Shown: positions 1 through 10,156, counted from the first letter of the stretch. The stretch is DNA of 64,000 nt from Enterococcus larvae (GCF_017830045.1 NZ_JAEDXU010000016.1:22779-86778); one strand, 5' to 3'. Numbers and translations are program-made. Notes: generated by a model from the sequence alone, not told the origin.

Positions 1-1
1 C

Positions 2-1612
2 TTTATGCAAGGTGTTGGTCAACGGATGGCGCAGGAGCCTTATACAGCATACATTATGCTGCTGTCAGCCACGGAAAAATTGTATCTGACGTATCCAAGA
101 ATGTCAGATACCTCTCATGATGTTAAAGCATCGTCTTATTTGACGATCATCCAAAAGAACTTGAAGTTGCCATTCATCTATAAAAACAGTTTAACGATTC
201 TTGATGATGAGCAAAGCAGCCTGCAGCATGTTGGTACTTATCGAACCTTGATTGGTGATTTGACAAACTTAAAACGTCAAAAAGAGGAAACCAAGCATGG
301 CATGTCTGGTTTTTGGCTGATGCTGGAGCGTTCATTGAGCAATCAGCCGCTTGCCTCCTTAGCAGTGCAAATTTTTGAAAGTCTTGAGCATAAAAATATA
401 CCAGAGGCATTAGGTCCAGAGCTAGCGGAAGAGCTTTATGGAAAGCATATCTATACTTCTGTATCTCGAGTTGAGAGCTTTTATCGATGCCAGTATCAGT
501 ACTTTTCCAGATTTGGTCTTCGCTTAAGAGAGCGGGATGTTTTTAGTCTTTCATCAGCTGCCACAGGAGAGTTCTTCCATGAAGCCTTGGATCAGCTATT
601 TAAAGTTTTGATCAAGAATAATCAGCAGCTTTCTGAATTGACTGAAGAACAACTGAGTGAAGTTGCTGAGGAAGTCTTAGTTAACGTGTTAGGAGACCAA
701 CGATTTGGGATTCTACATTCCTCTCACCGTATGAGCTTCATTCGCTATCAACTGCGCCAAACAATCAAAAAAGTCAGTTGGGCGTTGAAAAAGCAAAGCG
801 AACGTAGTGGACTATCAATAGTCCAGACAGAAGTGTTGTTTGGGCAAATCGCTGGGAAAAAAGGTATTCGAGGTCTTGAATTGCCATTACAAAATAATGG
901 TCAGATCAGTGTGCGAGGGAAAATCGACCGTGTGGATCAGTTGTCGATCGATGGCGAAACCTATTTAGGTGTGATCGATTATAAATCCAGTCATCGTAAG
1001 TTCAATTTGACAGAGGCCTATTATGGACTAGCTATGCAGATGTTGACCTATCTCGATGTTGCTTTGATGGATGCTGTTGATTTGGTAGGACAACAGGCAA
1101 AAGCGGCAGGCTCTCTCTATCTGCATGTTCATAATCCTATTTTGGGGTATGACGGAGAAGAACAGCAGGAAAAACAATTGTTGAAGAAATTTCAATATGA
1201 TGGTCTGTTGTTGAATGATCCGAAGATTTTGGATCATTTGGATCGGTCGTTGGAGCCGAAGCAGAGCTCCTTGGTCTTTCCGATTGAAGAATCGGCTAAG
1301 GAAATCATCAAACCGGGACGAAGACAAGAAGATAAATTTGTAACGATCGAAGAGTTTGATACATTGAGAGCCCATAACCGCAATAAGTTTACAGAAGCCG
1401 GCAATAAAATGATCAGCGGAGAAGTTTTGCTTGACCCCGCGTATCAAGGGAAAGAACGGATTGCTTGTAAATATTGTCCATTCCGCAGTGTTTGTACCTT
1501 TGATGTGATGTTGAAGGAGAACGATTACCACAGAATTGAGACGATGGGTAAAGAGGAAATCTTCAACCGTATGAGACATGAAGAGGGAAAGGAGGAGTCA
1601 ACTGATGAGTAA
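2..1612 (+). CDS. rexB: ATP-dependent nuclease subunit B, C-terminal part (partial)
   Basis: RexB (AddB-type) partner of RexA in the double-strand-break end-processing helicase/nuclease that does the RecBCD job in lactic acid bacteria. Only the last 536 or so codons are present; the reading frame is open at the left edge, so the true start lies outside. The C-terminal nuclease is visible: a VIDYKSS motif near residue 325 of the visible part. Four cysteines fit the AddB iron-sulfur cluster: one near residue 162 (FYRCQYQYF) and a C-x2-C-x5-C group near residues 488-497 (CKYCPFRSVC). The stop codon overlaps the rexA start by 8 nt, which indicates translational coupling. Family identity is confident from these motifs and the neighbour. 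Confidence 0.93.
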   Translation, partial: FMQGVGQRMAQEPYTAYIMLLSATEKLYLTYPRMSDTSHDVKASSYLTIIQKNLKLPFIYKNSLTILDDEQSSLQHVGTYRTLIGDLTNLKRQKEETKHGMSGFWLMLERSLSNQPLASLAVQIFESLEHKNIPEALGPELAEELYGKHIYTSVSRVESFYRCQYQYFSRFGLRLRERDVFSLSSAATGEFFHEALDQLFKVLIKNNQQLSELTEEQLSEVAEEVLVNVLGDQRFGILHSSHRMSFIRYQLRQTIKKVSWALKKQSERSGLSIVQTEVLFGQIAGKKGIRGLELPLQNNGQISVRGKIDRVDQLSIDGETYLGVIDYKSSHRKFNLTEAYYGLAMQMLTYLDVALMDAVDLVGQQAKAAGSLYLHVHNPILGYDGEEQQEKQLLKKFQYDGLLLNDPKILDHLDRSLEPKQSSLVFPIEESAKEIIKPGRRQEDKFVTIEEFDTLRAHNRNKFTEAGNKMISGEVLLDPAYQGKERIACKYCPFRSVCTFDVMLKENDYHRIETMGKEEIFNRMRHEEGKEESTDE

Positions 1613-4600
1613 AAATATCCCATTACGACCACCACATGAGCTGTTTACAGATAATCAATGGCAGGCGATTTTTGACGAAGGTCAAAATATTCTAGTATCT
1701 GCTTCTGCGGGCTCAGGGAAAACAACCGTTCTGGTTCGACGAGTGATTGAAAAAATCAAAGGTGGTACGGATATCGATCGTTTGCTAGTCGTTACGTATA
1801 CAGAAGCGGCAGCAAGAGAGATGAAAGAGCGAATTCAAGCAGAACTGCAAAAAGCACTAGGACAGGAAACAGATCCACATCAAAAGCAGCATTTTATTCG
1901 ACAACTGTCCTTGCTGCCGACCGCAAATATCAGTACGCTTCACTCCTTTTGTCTTTCGGTGATTCGTCGTTTCTATTACTTGATTGACATGGACCCGGTC
2001 TTTCGCTTGCTGACAGATGAAACAGAGATGCTTTTGCTTAAAGAAGATGTCTGGGATGATTTGCGAGAGTCGCTATATGAAAAGGAAGAAGAATCTTTTT
2101 ATCAACTGACTAGTAATTTCTCGAATGACCGCTCAGATGACGGATTAACAAATTTGGTCTTCTCCCTTTATGATTTTGCGAAAGCCAATCCTGACCCTGA
2201 AGCGTGGCTAAACAAGCTGCCGGAGGCATACCAAATCGATGGAGATATTGGCGAATCCTCGTTGTATCAGGAAACGCTTAAGCCTCCTGCGATAGAAAGT
2301 CTGCAAATGGCCATTTTAAGATATGAGAAGATGCTGGATTTATCTGCAGATCAGGAAAAAATGGAAAAGATTGCTCTACTAGCTCAAAAGGAACTAGAAT
2401 GGACAACGCAATTCATGACGTATCTTGGGGATAATGCACTTGAAGAAGCTTATAAGATGACGGAAACATTGACCTTTGATCGTTTTCCGACAGTTAGAGT
2501 ACCGGAACTAAAGGACGATGTGGAACAAATCAAGGGATTGCGTGAACAAAATAAGAAAACACTTAAAGAAATCACCGCTTCACTCTTTACCTTAACTCCT
2601 GAAAAAATGAAGGAAGTCATGGGTAAAGCGGCTGTTCTTGTTCAAAACATGGCAACGGTCGGCGGTCAATTCATGGCAGACTATGGAAAAGAGAAGCTGC
2701 GTAAAGGAGTAGTTGATTTCAATGACTTGGAGCATTTTACTTTACGTATCCTTACTAATAGAGAGAACGAACAATGGCTGCCGACAGAGGCTTCCAGTTA
2801 TTATCGCGGAAAATTTGATGAAGTATTGGTGGATGAATATCAGGATATCAACCGTCTTCAGGAAAGTATTCTTTTCTGGCTGCGTCGTCCGGACAAAGGG
2901 GCCGGCAACCTCTTTATGGTAGGGGATGTCAAGCAATCGATCTATTCTTTCCGTCTTGCTGATCCAAGCCTTTTTATCGAAAAATATACTCGTTATGGAC
3001 GTCAAGAGGATGGAAAACGAATTGTTTTAGCAGAAAATTTCCGTTCACGAGGGGCTGTTTTAGATTTTACAAACTTAGTTTTTGAACAGCTGATGGACGA
3101 ACAAGTTGGACAGATTCCTTATGATAAGGATGCGCAATTAGTCAATGGCTTCCAGCAGTTCTTAGAAGGTGCTGACTATACAACTGAAATAATGATTTAT
3201 GAGAAGAAAAAGACAGCTGAATCAACAGATATCCTTGAACTAGAGACAGAGCTTCAGATCGAAGATAAAACCGAAGGTGAAATACACATGACTGCGCTGA
3301 AAATACGCGAGTTGATTGACCAGGGGTTTCTTATTTATGATAAAAAACTAAAGGAAAATCGTCCCGTCCGTTATCAGGATATTGTTCTTCTGTCACCAAC
3401 AAAAAAGAATAATTTGACGATTTTAGAAATTTTCAAGCGTTGCAATATTCCTTTGCAAGTCAATGATGCACAAAACTATTTTCAGGCGACCGAAATTCGA
3501 ACGATGATCTCTCTTCTTCAGCTAATTGACAATCCCTATCAGGATATTCCACTGGCCTCTGTATTGCGCTCGCCAATTGTAGGACTTAAGGAAACCGACT
3601 TGGTCAAGGTTCGATTGGCTAAAAAGGAAGGAATGTACTATGAAGCCTTTCTGGTGTTTAATCAGCAAAAGGAATTGACTTCAGAAGATCAAAAACTTAT
3701 AGAAAAAACGCAGGCATTTGCAAAACGACTGGATACTTGGCGAGAACTGGCAAGAAGAGTTAGTCTATCAGAACTGATTTGGGCTATTTATCAGGAAACT
3801 GCTTATCTGGATTATGTAGGAGGGATGCCTGCCGGACAACAAAGACAGGCAAACTTATATGCGCTAGTCGATCGAGCTGCCAACTATGAGAAAACCAGTT
3901 TTAGAGGGTTATTCCAGTTTATCCGTTTTATTGAAAAGATGCAGGAAAAAGATAAAGACTTAGCAGAACCTGTCATCCTTGAAGATGAGAATGCAGTCAG
4001 GGTCATGACGATCCATGCCAGTAAAGGGCTGGAATTTCCTGTTGTCTTTCTTTTGGATATGACAAAGGAGTTCAATCTGTCTGATTTGAAGGAACGCTGC
4101 ATTTTTGATGATCGATTGGGTGCCGGTATTCGTTTTCTGGATGAGGAATCTCGTGTGTTATTTGATACATTGCCATTTCTTGCACTGAAGCAGATAAAAA
4201 TGAACAAGCTGCTGTCAGAAGAGATGCGGAAGCTGTATGTCGGCTTGACCCGAGCGGAGCAAAAGCTATTCTTAGTCGGTTCCTATAATGATCGTGAGGC
4301 AGCATGGAAGGAATGGGGCAAGGCAAAGGATGCTGCTTCAGTTGTTCTTCCGCAGGAAAGCCGTTTGCAAGGGAAAAGCAGTCTAATGAACTGGATAGGA
4401 ATGACACTGATTCGTCATCGTGATGCAGAAGCCTTCAATGACTTTTATCAGACTGCCTCCGTGTCAGATATCCAAAAACATCCGGGAAGATTTTCGATTT
4501 CTTTTGTAGATGACCAAGCGATGGCTAACGGATTCTCTATGCTTCAGCAAACAGAAAATCAGAAGGTTGAGATGATACAGACACCTGAAAAAAATGACCA

Positions 4601-5402
4601 ACAAGTATTGACTAGAGGGTTAAAACGATTGAATTATGACTACCCTTATCATATTGCAGCTCAGACCACGAACTATCAGTCAGTTTCAGAGATCAAGCGA
4701 ATTTTTGAAGACCCTGATGACCGTTCGATCGGCAAGCTGGAGATGGGGGAAAGTCAGGTGCGAAATACACGGGGGATTGTGCATCGTATGGCTACTCAAG
4801 AGCTGGGCAAACCTGCATTCCTTCAAGAAATCCAGCAGCCAGCTTCTGTTGAAATCGGAACAGCAACCCATTATCTTCTGCAGTTGATCGATTTGTCAAA
4901 GAAACCAACTATGGAAAGTTTGAAGACACTTCTGACAGAGCTTATTTCCCAGAAATTGATTTCGGAAAAAACAGGTCAGAGAATTGATTTAGATAAGATC
5001 CTAGACTTTTTCCAATCAGATTTAGGTCAGCTGCTGCTGAAGTATTCTGATCGAGTGAGAAGAGAACAGCCCTTCTCCATGTTGTTGAATGCAGAAGAAA
5101 TCATTAAAGACTATCCTGCTGCAACGGATGACGATCTGCTGATTCATGGAATCATTGACGGTTATATCGAGTTGGAGGAAGAATGCATTCTTTTTGACTA
5201 CAAAACAGATTTCGTAAAAAATATAAATGATCCGGCAGAGCTTGAGAAAATCACTAAGCGCTATCGCGGCCAATTAAAGCTGTATCAGGAGGCATTAGAG
5301 TTAACAGTTACTAAACCAGTCACTCATGTCTATATGGTCTTACTGCGTGCAGAAGTGATGGTTGACATGGTTACTGGGGAAATAGTAAATATTAAGAAAT
5401 GA
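1605..5402 (+). CDS. rexA: ATP-dependent helicase/nuclease subunit A
   Basis: RexA (AddA) is the UvrD-like helicase and second nuclease of the RexAB complex, acting on double-stranded DNA ends in the cytoplasm. Seen in the protein: Walker A SASAGSGKTT near residue 35, the Walker B type sequence LVDEYQD near residue 410, late helicase motifs (VMTIHASKGLEFPVVF near residue 800, YVGLTRAEQ near 880), and a C-terminal RecB-type nuclease with CILFDYKTD near residue 1200. The length of 1265 aa is normal for the family. I placed the start at the ATG at 1605, because AAAGGAGGAG lies 8-9 nt upstream; an in-frame ATG at 1578 would add nine residues but has no ribosome site. Confidence 0.95.
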   Translation: MSKNIPLRPPHELFTDNQWQAIFDEGQNILVSASAGSGKTTVLVRRVIEKIKGGTDIDRLLVVTYTEAAAREMKERIQAELQKALGQETDPHQKQHFIRQLSLLPTANISTLHSFCLSVIRRFYYLIDMDPVFRLLTDETEMLLLKEDVWDDLRESLYEKEEESFYQLTSNFSNDRSDDGLTNLVFSLYDFAKANPDPEAWLNKLPEAYQIDGDIGESSLYQETLKPPAIESLQMAILRYEKMLDLSADQEKMEKIALLAQKELEWTTQFMTYLGDNALEEAYKMTETLTFDRFPTVRVPELKDDVEQIKGLREQNKKTLKEITASLFTLTPEKMKEVMGKAAVLVQNMATVGGQFMADYGKEKLRKGVVDFNDLEHFTLRILTNRENEQWLPTEASSYYRGKFDEVLVDEYQDINRLQESILFWLRRPDKGAGNLFMVGDVKQSIYSFRLADPSLFIEKYTRYGRQEDGKRIVLAENFRSRGAVLDFTNLVFEQLMDEQVGQIPYDKDAQLVNGFQQFLEGADYTTEIMIYEKKKTAESTDILELETELQIEDKTEGEIHMTALKIRELIDQGFLIYDKKLKENRPVRYQDIVLLSPTKKNNLTILEIFKRCNIPLQVNDAQNYFQATEIRTMISLLQLIDNPYQDIPLASVLRSPIVGLKETDLVKVRLAKKEGMYYEAFLVFNQQKELTSEDQKLIEKTQAFAKRLDTWRELARRVSLSELIWAIYQETAYLDYVGGMPAGQQRQANLYALVDRAANYEKTSFRGLFQFIRFIEKMQEKDKDLAEPVILEDENAVRVMTIHASKGLEFPVVFLLDMTKEFNLSDLKERCIFDDRLGAGIRFLDEESRVLFDTLPFLALKQIKMNKLLSEEMRKLYVGLTRAEQKLFLVGSYNDREAAWKEWGKAKDAASVVLPQESRLQGKSSLMNWIGMTLIRHRDAEAFNDFYQTASVSDIQKHPGRFSISFVDDQAMANGFSMLQQTENQKVEMIQTPEKNDQQVLTRGLKRLNYDYPYHIAAQTTNYQSVSEIKRIFEDPDDRSIGKLEMGESQVRNTRGIVHRMATQELGKPAFLQEIQQPASVEIGTATHYLLQLIDLSKKPTMESLKTLLTELISQKLISEKTGQRIDLDKILDFFQSDLGQLLLKYSDRVRREQPFSMLLNAEEIIKDYPAATDDDLLIHGIIDGYIELEEECILFDYKTDFVKNINDPAELEKITKRYRGQLKLYQEALELTVTKPVTHVYMVLLRAEVMVDMVTGEIVNIKK

Positions 5403-5422
5403 TGGAAATGGAAAAGCAGATG

Positions 5423-5453
5423 AACTTACAAATAGTAAGTTCTGTGCTATACT
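5423..5453 (+). promoter_or_regulatory. Promoter with YodB/CatR-like operator
   Basis: A perfect 7-bp inverted repeat, AACTTAC-AAATA-GTAAGTT, spans 5423-5441. It resembles the operator bound by the HxlR-family quinone/disulfide sensors YodB and CatR of Bacillus (core TACTATTTGTAAGT read on the other strand). It covers the likely -35 (TTACAA, 5426-5431); 16 nt later is TATACT (5448-5453), preceded by an extended -10 TG. Binding would block polymerase, so autorepression of the gene starting at 5475 is inferred. Confidence 0.72.
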
Positions 5454-5474
5454 CATTTCATGAGGTGAGGAAAA

Positions 5475-5819
5475 ATGGAACAAGTAAAAACAACCAACTT
5501 TTCTTTGTGTCCCAAGTTTGAAAAAGCATTCAGTATTCTAGGTAAAAAATGGAATGGTTTGATTATTGATGTGTTGCTGGAAGATGGCCCTCAGCGTTTT
5601 GGCGAACTGAAGAACAAGATTCCAATGTTGAGTGATCGTTTACTTGTTGAGCGGTTGCGTGAATTGGAAAGGGAGCAGATTGTTGCCAGAGCCGCACGAT
5701 GTGAGGACTCAGCTAGATTGGAGTATTTTCTGACGGATAAAGGACAGGATTTGCAGTTGGCGATGAATCAGCTGCAGGTTTGGGCAGAAAAATGGGTAAC
5801 TGAGGAAGAATGCAGTTGA
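5475..5819 (+). CDS. HxlR-family transcriptional regulator (YodB/CatR-like redox sensor)
   Basis: A 114-aa winged-helix regulator of the HxlR family. The N-terminal block C-P-K-F-E-K-A-F-S-I-L-G-K-K-W-N-G-L-I matches the layout of YodB and CatR, which sense quinones and diamide through a conserved N-terminal cysteine; here it is Cys13. A second cysteine lies in the wing (ARCEDS) and a third at the penultimate position. The HTH follows (RFGELKNKIPMLSDRLLVERLREL). The ribosome site AGGTGAGG stands 4 nt before the ATG. The promoter carries a matching inverted repeat, so thiol-controlled autoregulation is likely. The gene is monocistronic: the pheST promoter overlaps its stop codon. No target oxidoreductase is adjacent, so the regulon must lie elsewhere. 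Confidence 0.88.
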   Translation: MEQVKTTNFSLCPKFEKAFSILGKKWNGLIIDVLLEDGPQRFGELKNKIPMLSDRLLVERLRELEREQIVARAARCEDSARLEYFLTDKGQDLQLAMNQLQVWAEKWVTEEECS

Positions 5820-5844
5820 CCAAATTCAGAAGTTCTTGTAAACT
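5816..5844 (+). promoter_or_regulatory. Promoter of the pheST T-box transcript
   Basis: TTGACC at 5816-5821 and TAAACT at 5839-5844 are separated by 17 nt. The -35 overlaps the stop codon of the upstream regulator, and the T-box leader begins right after. Confidence 0.6.
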
Positions 5845-5849
5845 AGAGT

Positions 5850-6101
5850 CAATTGAAAAAATAAAGAACAATGATGGAAGCAAGTAATTTGGCTGATTCG
5901 TAAAAGGGAAAACCTGTCATAGACTGAAAACAGGTCACGATATCGAAAAATGAACATTTCACTTCCGGAGTTTGTTTAGTCTTGATTGACTTGACCGGCG
6001 GATGTCGTTAAAAGATAGAGTGCACAGTGTTTTTTGCTGTGAATGAGGATGGTACCACGAGAGCTCGTTCCTTTTCAGGAACGGGTTCTTTTTGTTTTTT
6101 T
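5850..6101 (+). promoter_or_regulatory. T-box riboswitch (tRNA-Phe) in front of pheST
   Basis: A tRNA-sensing leader that allows read-through when uncharged tRNA binds. The T-box core AGGATGGTACCACG is at 6046-6059, and the helper hairpin CACAG..CTGTG just before it. The terminator has arms AGCTCGTTCC (6062-6071) and GGAACGGGTT (6078-6087) followed by a T tract to 6101; the T-box can pair with the 5' terminator arm to form the antiterminator. Position before pheST makes tRNA-Phe the expected ligand. I could not assign the specifier UUC codon with certainty without folding Stem I (UUC occurs at several points between 5890 and 5970). Confidence 0.9.
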
Positions 6102-6356
6102 AGGAACATCTTAGACGATCTATTGCCAAGTCAAGCGGATCAATAATTTCAAAAACAACTAAAAGACTGTTGGTTTGAAACCGCAGTGAAAATATATAAA
6201 TCATGTAAAAGAATGTTCCTACTCCTTTACGCATGCTGATATGCTTGATGCTTTGCAGATGCTTGAAGTGTTGGCTGCCAGCTTAGAAGGAAGGATGAAT
6301 ATTCCCCTACATAGAATCTTTTGCAGGATTTATATAGAAAAGAAAGGAAGAATGTT
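6102..6356 (+). other. Long spacer between T-box terminator and pheS
   Basis: 255 nt without a gene that I can support. One frame stays open from about 6190 and, from an ATG at 6241, reads DMLDALQMLEVLAASLEGRM and on past the pheS start in another frame (about 49 codons). It has a protein-like look but no ribosome site before the ATG. It may be a remnant of an inserted gene piece. No repeat or hairpin of note was seen. Confidence 0.4.
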
Positions 6357-7400
6357 ATGTCATTACAGACACAGCTTGAAGCGTTAAAAGAAGAAACACT
6401 TTTGAAGATCAATCAGTCGAATGATCTAAAAGCTTTGAATCAAATTCGTGTAGAAACACTTGGGAAAAAAGGTCCAATCACTGAGGTTCTTAGAGGAATG
6501 AAGGATTTATCTCCTGAAGAACGCCCAGTTGTTGGAAGCTTTGCCAATGAAATCAGAGATGAACTGAGCGAGGCGATCGAAACACGTAAAGAGGTATTGG
6601 AAGCTGCAGCGATGAATGCATCGTTGGCACAGGAAACAATTGATGTAACACTACCCGGACAACAAATGACTCGAGGAACAAGACATGTGCTTTCTCAGGT
6701 CATGGAAGAAATCGAAGATATTTTTGTCGGAATGGGCTATCAGATCGTTGAAGGCTATGAAGTGGAATCTGATCATTATAACTTTGAGCGGATGAACTTG
6801 CCGAAGGATCACCCAGCAAGAGATATGCAGGATACCTTCTATATTTCTGATGAGATCCTGATTCGTACGCATACCTCTCCGGTTCAAGCAAGAACGATGG
6901 AGAAGCATGACTTTTCTAAAGGTGCGTTGCGGATGATTTCCCCAGGGAAGGTTTTCCGTAGAGATACTGATGATGCAACGCATAGTCATCAGTTCCATCA
7001 AATCGAAGGCTTAGTCATTGATAAAAATATCACTATGGGCGATTTGAAGGGTACCTTGGAAGTTGTTATGAAGAAAATGTTTGGAGAAGACCGAAATATT
7101 CGTCTTCGCCCGAGCTACTTCCCATTCACAGAGCCTTCTGTGGAAGTGGACGTCAGCTGTTTCAAATGTGGAGGTGCAGGCTGTAACGTTTGTAAACATA
7201 CTGGTTGGATAGAAATTCTAGGTGCTGGTATGGTCCATCCGGATGTACTGAAAATGTCGGGAATCGATCCGGAAGAATACACAGGATTCGCTTTCGGATT
7301 AGGTCCAGACCGTGTCGCAATGCTGCGCTATGGTGTTAACGATATCCGAAACTTCTACCAAAATGATTTACGCTTTTTGAACCAGTTCAAAGAAGTATAA
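6357..7400 (+). CDS. pheS: Phenylalanine-tRNA ligase alpha subunit
   Basis: Catalytic alpha subunit of the alpha2-beta2 class II synthetase that charges tRNA-Phe. The protein is 347 aa, the normal length. An N-terminal coiled coil (residues 1-90) is followed by the class II core: motif 2 ([20 protein letters not shown], near residue 205-220) and motif 3 ([24 protein letters not shown] near the C-terminus). A C-x2-C-x4-C-x2-C group ([12 protein letters not shown], near residue 265) is typical of this family. The start is the ATG at 6357 with GAAAGGAAG 6 nt upstream; a longer TTG-initiated frame has no ribosome site. It is controlled by the T-box upstream and followed by pheT across a repeat array. 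Confidence 0.96.
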   Translation: MSLQTQLEALKEETLLKINQSNDLKALNQIRVETLGKKGPITEVLRGMKDLSPEERPVVGSFANEIRDELSEAIETRKEVLEAAAMNASLAQETIDVTLPGQQMTRGTRHVLSQVMEEIEDIFVGMGYQIVEGYEVESDHYNFERMNLPKDHPARDMQDTFYISDEILIRTHTSPVQARTMEKHDFSKGALRMISPGKVFRRDTDDATHSHQFHQIEGLVIDKNITMGDLKGTLEVVMKKMFGEDRNIRLRPSYFPFTEPSVEVDVSCFKCGGAGCNVCKHTGWIEILGAGMVHPDVLKMSGIDPEEYTGFAFGLGPDRVAMLRYGVNDIRNFYQNDLRFLNQFKEV

Positions 7401-7418
7401 GAGCATCATTTGAGTATT

Positions 7419-7723
7419 TCTTAGAAGTAGAAGAGGACATCGGACCCCAAAAATAAAGAAAAGAGACAGTTATCTGGCTCGTTTCCACAATAAAAAGCAA
7501 AGGAGCGCCTCTACTCTTGCCTAAACAAGAACCTAGAAGTAGAGGACATCGGACCTCCAAAATAGAGAAAAGAGACAGTTATCTGGCTCGTTTCTACAAT
7601 AAAAAGCAAAGGAGCGCCTCTACTCTTGCCTAAACAAGAACCTAGAAGTAGAGGACATCGGACCTCCAAAATAGAGAAAAGAGACAGTTATCTGGCTCGT
7701 TTCTACAATAAATAGCAAAGGAG
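7419..7723 (+). repeat. Three tandem 109-bp hairpin-plus-Shine-Dalgarno units (repeat family R1)
   Basis: Three units with a period of 109 bp fill the pheS-pheT gap. Each has the motif CCTAGAAGTAGAGGACATCG, then CCTCC, a 30-nt hairpin (7457-7486, 7566-7595, 7675-7704), a short A-rich stretch, and CAAAGGAG. Between units follow GCGCCTCTACTCTTGCCTAA and a spacer. Hairpin arms are AGAAA/TTTCT, GAG/CTC and CAG/CTG around a UUAU loop, with a conserved A-G mismatch. GTAGAGG can pair with CCTCTAC as an outer stem, and CTCC with GGAG. In the last unit AAAGGAG (7717-7723) is the ribosome site of pheT, 9 nt before its ATG. The first unit is slightly degenerate. Confidence 0.93.
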
Positions 7724-7732
7724 TTATAACTA

Positions 7733-10156
7733 ATGTTAGTTTCATATAAATGGCTAAGTGAATATTTAGACCTATCAAAAGTAACGCCCAAAGAGTTGGC
7801 GGACACAATGTCTGTAACCGGGATCGAAGTCGAAGGAATCGAAGTACCGGAAGAAGGCTTGAAAAAAATCGTTGTTGGTGAGGTAAAAGAATGTATCCCT
7901 CATCCGGATTCTGATCACCTGTCAATCTGTCAGGTGGATATTGGGGAAGAGGAGTTATCACAAATCGTTTGCGGTGCACCGAATGTAAAAGCAGGAATCA
8001 AAGTGATTGTTGCTCTTCCAGGTTCCCGTATTACTGGCAATCAAAAAATCAAAAAAGGGAAAATGAGGGGCGAAGTGTCCAATGGAATGATTTGCTCACT
8101 TCAAGAACTTGGATATTCTGATAATGTCATTCCTAAAGCATATGCAGAAGGTATCTTCTATATGCCTCAGGAGGCAGTGAATGGCGACGATGTTTTCTCT
8201 TATCTTGATATGGATGATTCAATCATTGAGCTGTCTATCACACCAAATCGCGCAGATGCATTGAGCATGAGAGGCGTGGCTTATGAAGCAGGAGCGATTT
8301 ACCGTCAAACGCCTAATTTTAAAGCAGTTGATCTACAAGCCGATGAATCAGAGAATGCTGAAGACTATATTTCAGTGGACGTGCAGGATAAAGCAGATGC
8401 ACCAGCATATCAAATCAGAATTATCAAAAATGTAAAAATTCAGGAAAGTCCTTTGTGGCTGCAAACACGCTTGATGAATGAAGGAATTCGTCCAATCAAT
8501 AATGTTGTAGATGTAACGAACTATATTCTATTATTGTTCGGACAACCATTGCATGCATTTGATTATGATAAGTTGGGCAGCAAAAATATTTTGGTTCGAC
8601 GTGGTAAGGACAATGAAGAAATGGTCACTCTTGATGGTGAAACACGGAAGTTGTCACCTGAAAATATTGTGATCACAAATGGAGAAATACCTGTTGCCTT
8701 GGCTGGTGTAATGGGTGGAGCTGATTCAGAGATTACTGAAGAAACGACTACTGTAGCGTTAGAATCTGCTTTATTCAATAGTTTATCTATCCGTAAAACA
8801 TCAAAACAATTCAACCTGAGAAGCGAGTCTTCCAGTCGTTTTGAAAAAGGCATCAATAAAGGTACAGTTAGTGATGCGGGAGAAGCGGCAGCGGCAATGA
8901 TCGCAGAGCTTTCAGGAGGAACAGTAGTTTCTGGAAAGAGTACAGGCAGTGAACTGGTTGTGACACCTGTTGAAGTCAGTGTTTCTGTTGATCGTGCGAA
9001 TAAGTATCTGGGAACAGAGCTGGCGGAAGAAGAAGTAGCTGAGATTTTTACTGCTTTAGGGTTTGATTTCACTGTTACGGCTGGTTTATTCACAGTATCT
9101 GTCCCATCAAGAAGATGGGACATCACAATCGAAGCTGATTTGATTGAGGAGATTGCTCGGATTTACGGCTATGATAAGCTGCCTTCTACTTTACCAAAAG
9201 GTGAAACTGTTGCTGGGAGTCTGACTGATACGCAACGTTTTGTTCGTAATCTGAAAGGAATGCTAGAGGGATATGGTATCAGTGAAGCAATCAGCTATGC
9301 GTTGACGACTGAGGAAAAAGCAAGACAGTTTTCCATGAAGGAAAGCAAAGCAACGAAGCTGAACTGGCCAATGAGTGAAGAGCGTTCTGTTTTGAGAATG
9401 AACTTGATTTCAGGCTTACTCGATGATGTAAACTATAATGTAGCACGTAAAAACAGTAATGTAGCGTTGTATGAAGTGGGTCATGTTTTCTATCAGGAAA
9501 ACGATCCATTGAAGGATTTACCCTATGAAGAAAATCATCTAGCACTAGTGCTCACTGGTGATCGACTGGAAAAAGATTGGCAGACAAAAGCTGAACCAGT
9601 AGATTTCTATACAATCAAAGGAATTCTAGATAACCTATTTGTAACAACAGGGTACCAACAAACAGTTACTTATGAAGCAACACAGGACATGAAGGATATG
9701 CATCCTGGTAGAACAGCATATATCAAATTGAATGATGTTATCGTTGGTTTTGTTGGTCAAATTCATCCGTTGACTGCTAAAGAATATGATATTCCACAGG
9801 CATATGTAGCTGAGTTGAACCTTCATGGCTTGTTGAACAGTGAGAAAGAAGCCTTTGTCTTTGAAGCTGTTTCAAAATTCCCAGAAGTCAATCGCGATAT
9901 TGCGTTACTCGTTAAGGAAACTGTAACAAACCGAGAACTGGCTGAATGCATTTGGGAACATGCCGGACGTTTCTTGAAAGATGTTCATCTGTTTGATGTA
10001 TATCAAGGGGATAATATTGAATCAGGAATGAAATCAATGGCTTACAGCTTGACATTTGCCAATTCTGAAGCAACCTTGGTAGAAGAAGAGGTCAATGGTG
10101 CAATGAAGAAAATTGAGAAGGCATTAGTAGAAAAGTTAGGTGCAGAGGTACGTTAG
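7733..10156 (+). CDS. pheT: Phenylalanine-tRNA ligase beta subunit
   Basis: Beta subunit of PheRS, 807 aa, a full-length bacterial form. Domains in order: EMAP/OB-fold tRNA-binding domain (about residues 40-150, with [15 protein letters not shown]), B3/B4 editing domain (about 210-400), B5 domain (about 405-475), catalytic-like core (about 490-680), and the C-terminal ferredoxin-like anticodon-binding domain (about 715-807, [12 protein letters not shown]). The ATG at 7733 is 9 nt after the AAAGGAG that ends the R1 repeat array. The pair is therefore co-transcribed with pheS but has an unusually long and repetitive 332-nt internal gap. Confidence 0.96.
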   Translation: MLVSYKWLSEYLDLSKVTPKELADTMSVTGIEVEGIEVPEEGLKKIVVGEVKECIPHPDSDHLSICQVDIGEEELSQIVCGAPNVKAGIKVIVALPGSRITGNQKIKKGKMRGEVSNGMICSLQELGYSDNVIPKAYAEGIFYMPQEAVNGDDVFSYLDMDDSIIELSITPNRADALSMRGVAYEAGAIYRQTPNFKAVDLQADESENAEDYISVDVQDKADAPAYQIRIIKNVKIQESPLWLQTRLMNEGIRPINNVVDVTNYILLLFGQPLHAFDYDKLGSKNILVRRGKDNEEMVTLDGETRKLSPENIVITNGEIPVALAGVMGGADSEITEETTTVALESALFNSLSIRKTSKQFNLRSESSSRFEKGINKGTVSDAGEAAAAMIAELSGGTVVSGKSTGSELVVTPVEVSVSVDRANKYLGTELAEEEVAEIFTALGFDFTVTAGLFTVSVPSRRWDITIEADLIEEIARIYGYDKLPSTLPKGETVAGSLTDTQRFVRNLKGMLEGYGISEAISYALTTEEKARQFSMKESKATKLNWPMSEERSVLRMNLISGLLDDVNYNVARKNSNVALYEVGHVFYQENDPLKDLPYEENHLALVLTGDRLEKDWQTKAEPVDFYTIKGILDNLFVTTGYQQTVTYEATQDMKDMHPGRTAYIKLNDVIVGFVGQIHPLTAKEYDIPQAYVAELNLHGLLNSEKEAFVFEAVSKFPEVNRDIALLVKETVTNRELAECIWEHAGRFLKDVHLFDVYQGDNIESGMKSMAYSLTFANSEATLVEEEVNGAMKKIEKALVEKLGAEVR

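Noticed and set aside
7419..7723. R1 arrays considered as CRISPR
   Set aside because: There are no unique spacers: the whole 107-109 bp unit repeats, hairpins are internal, and no cas genes are present.
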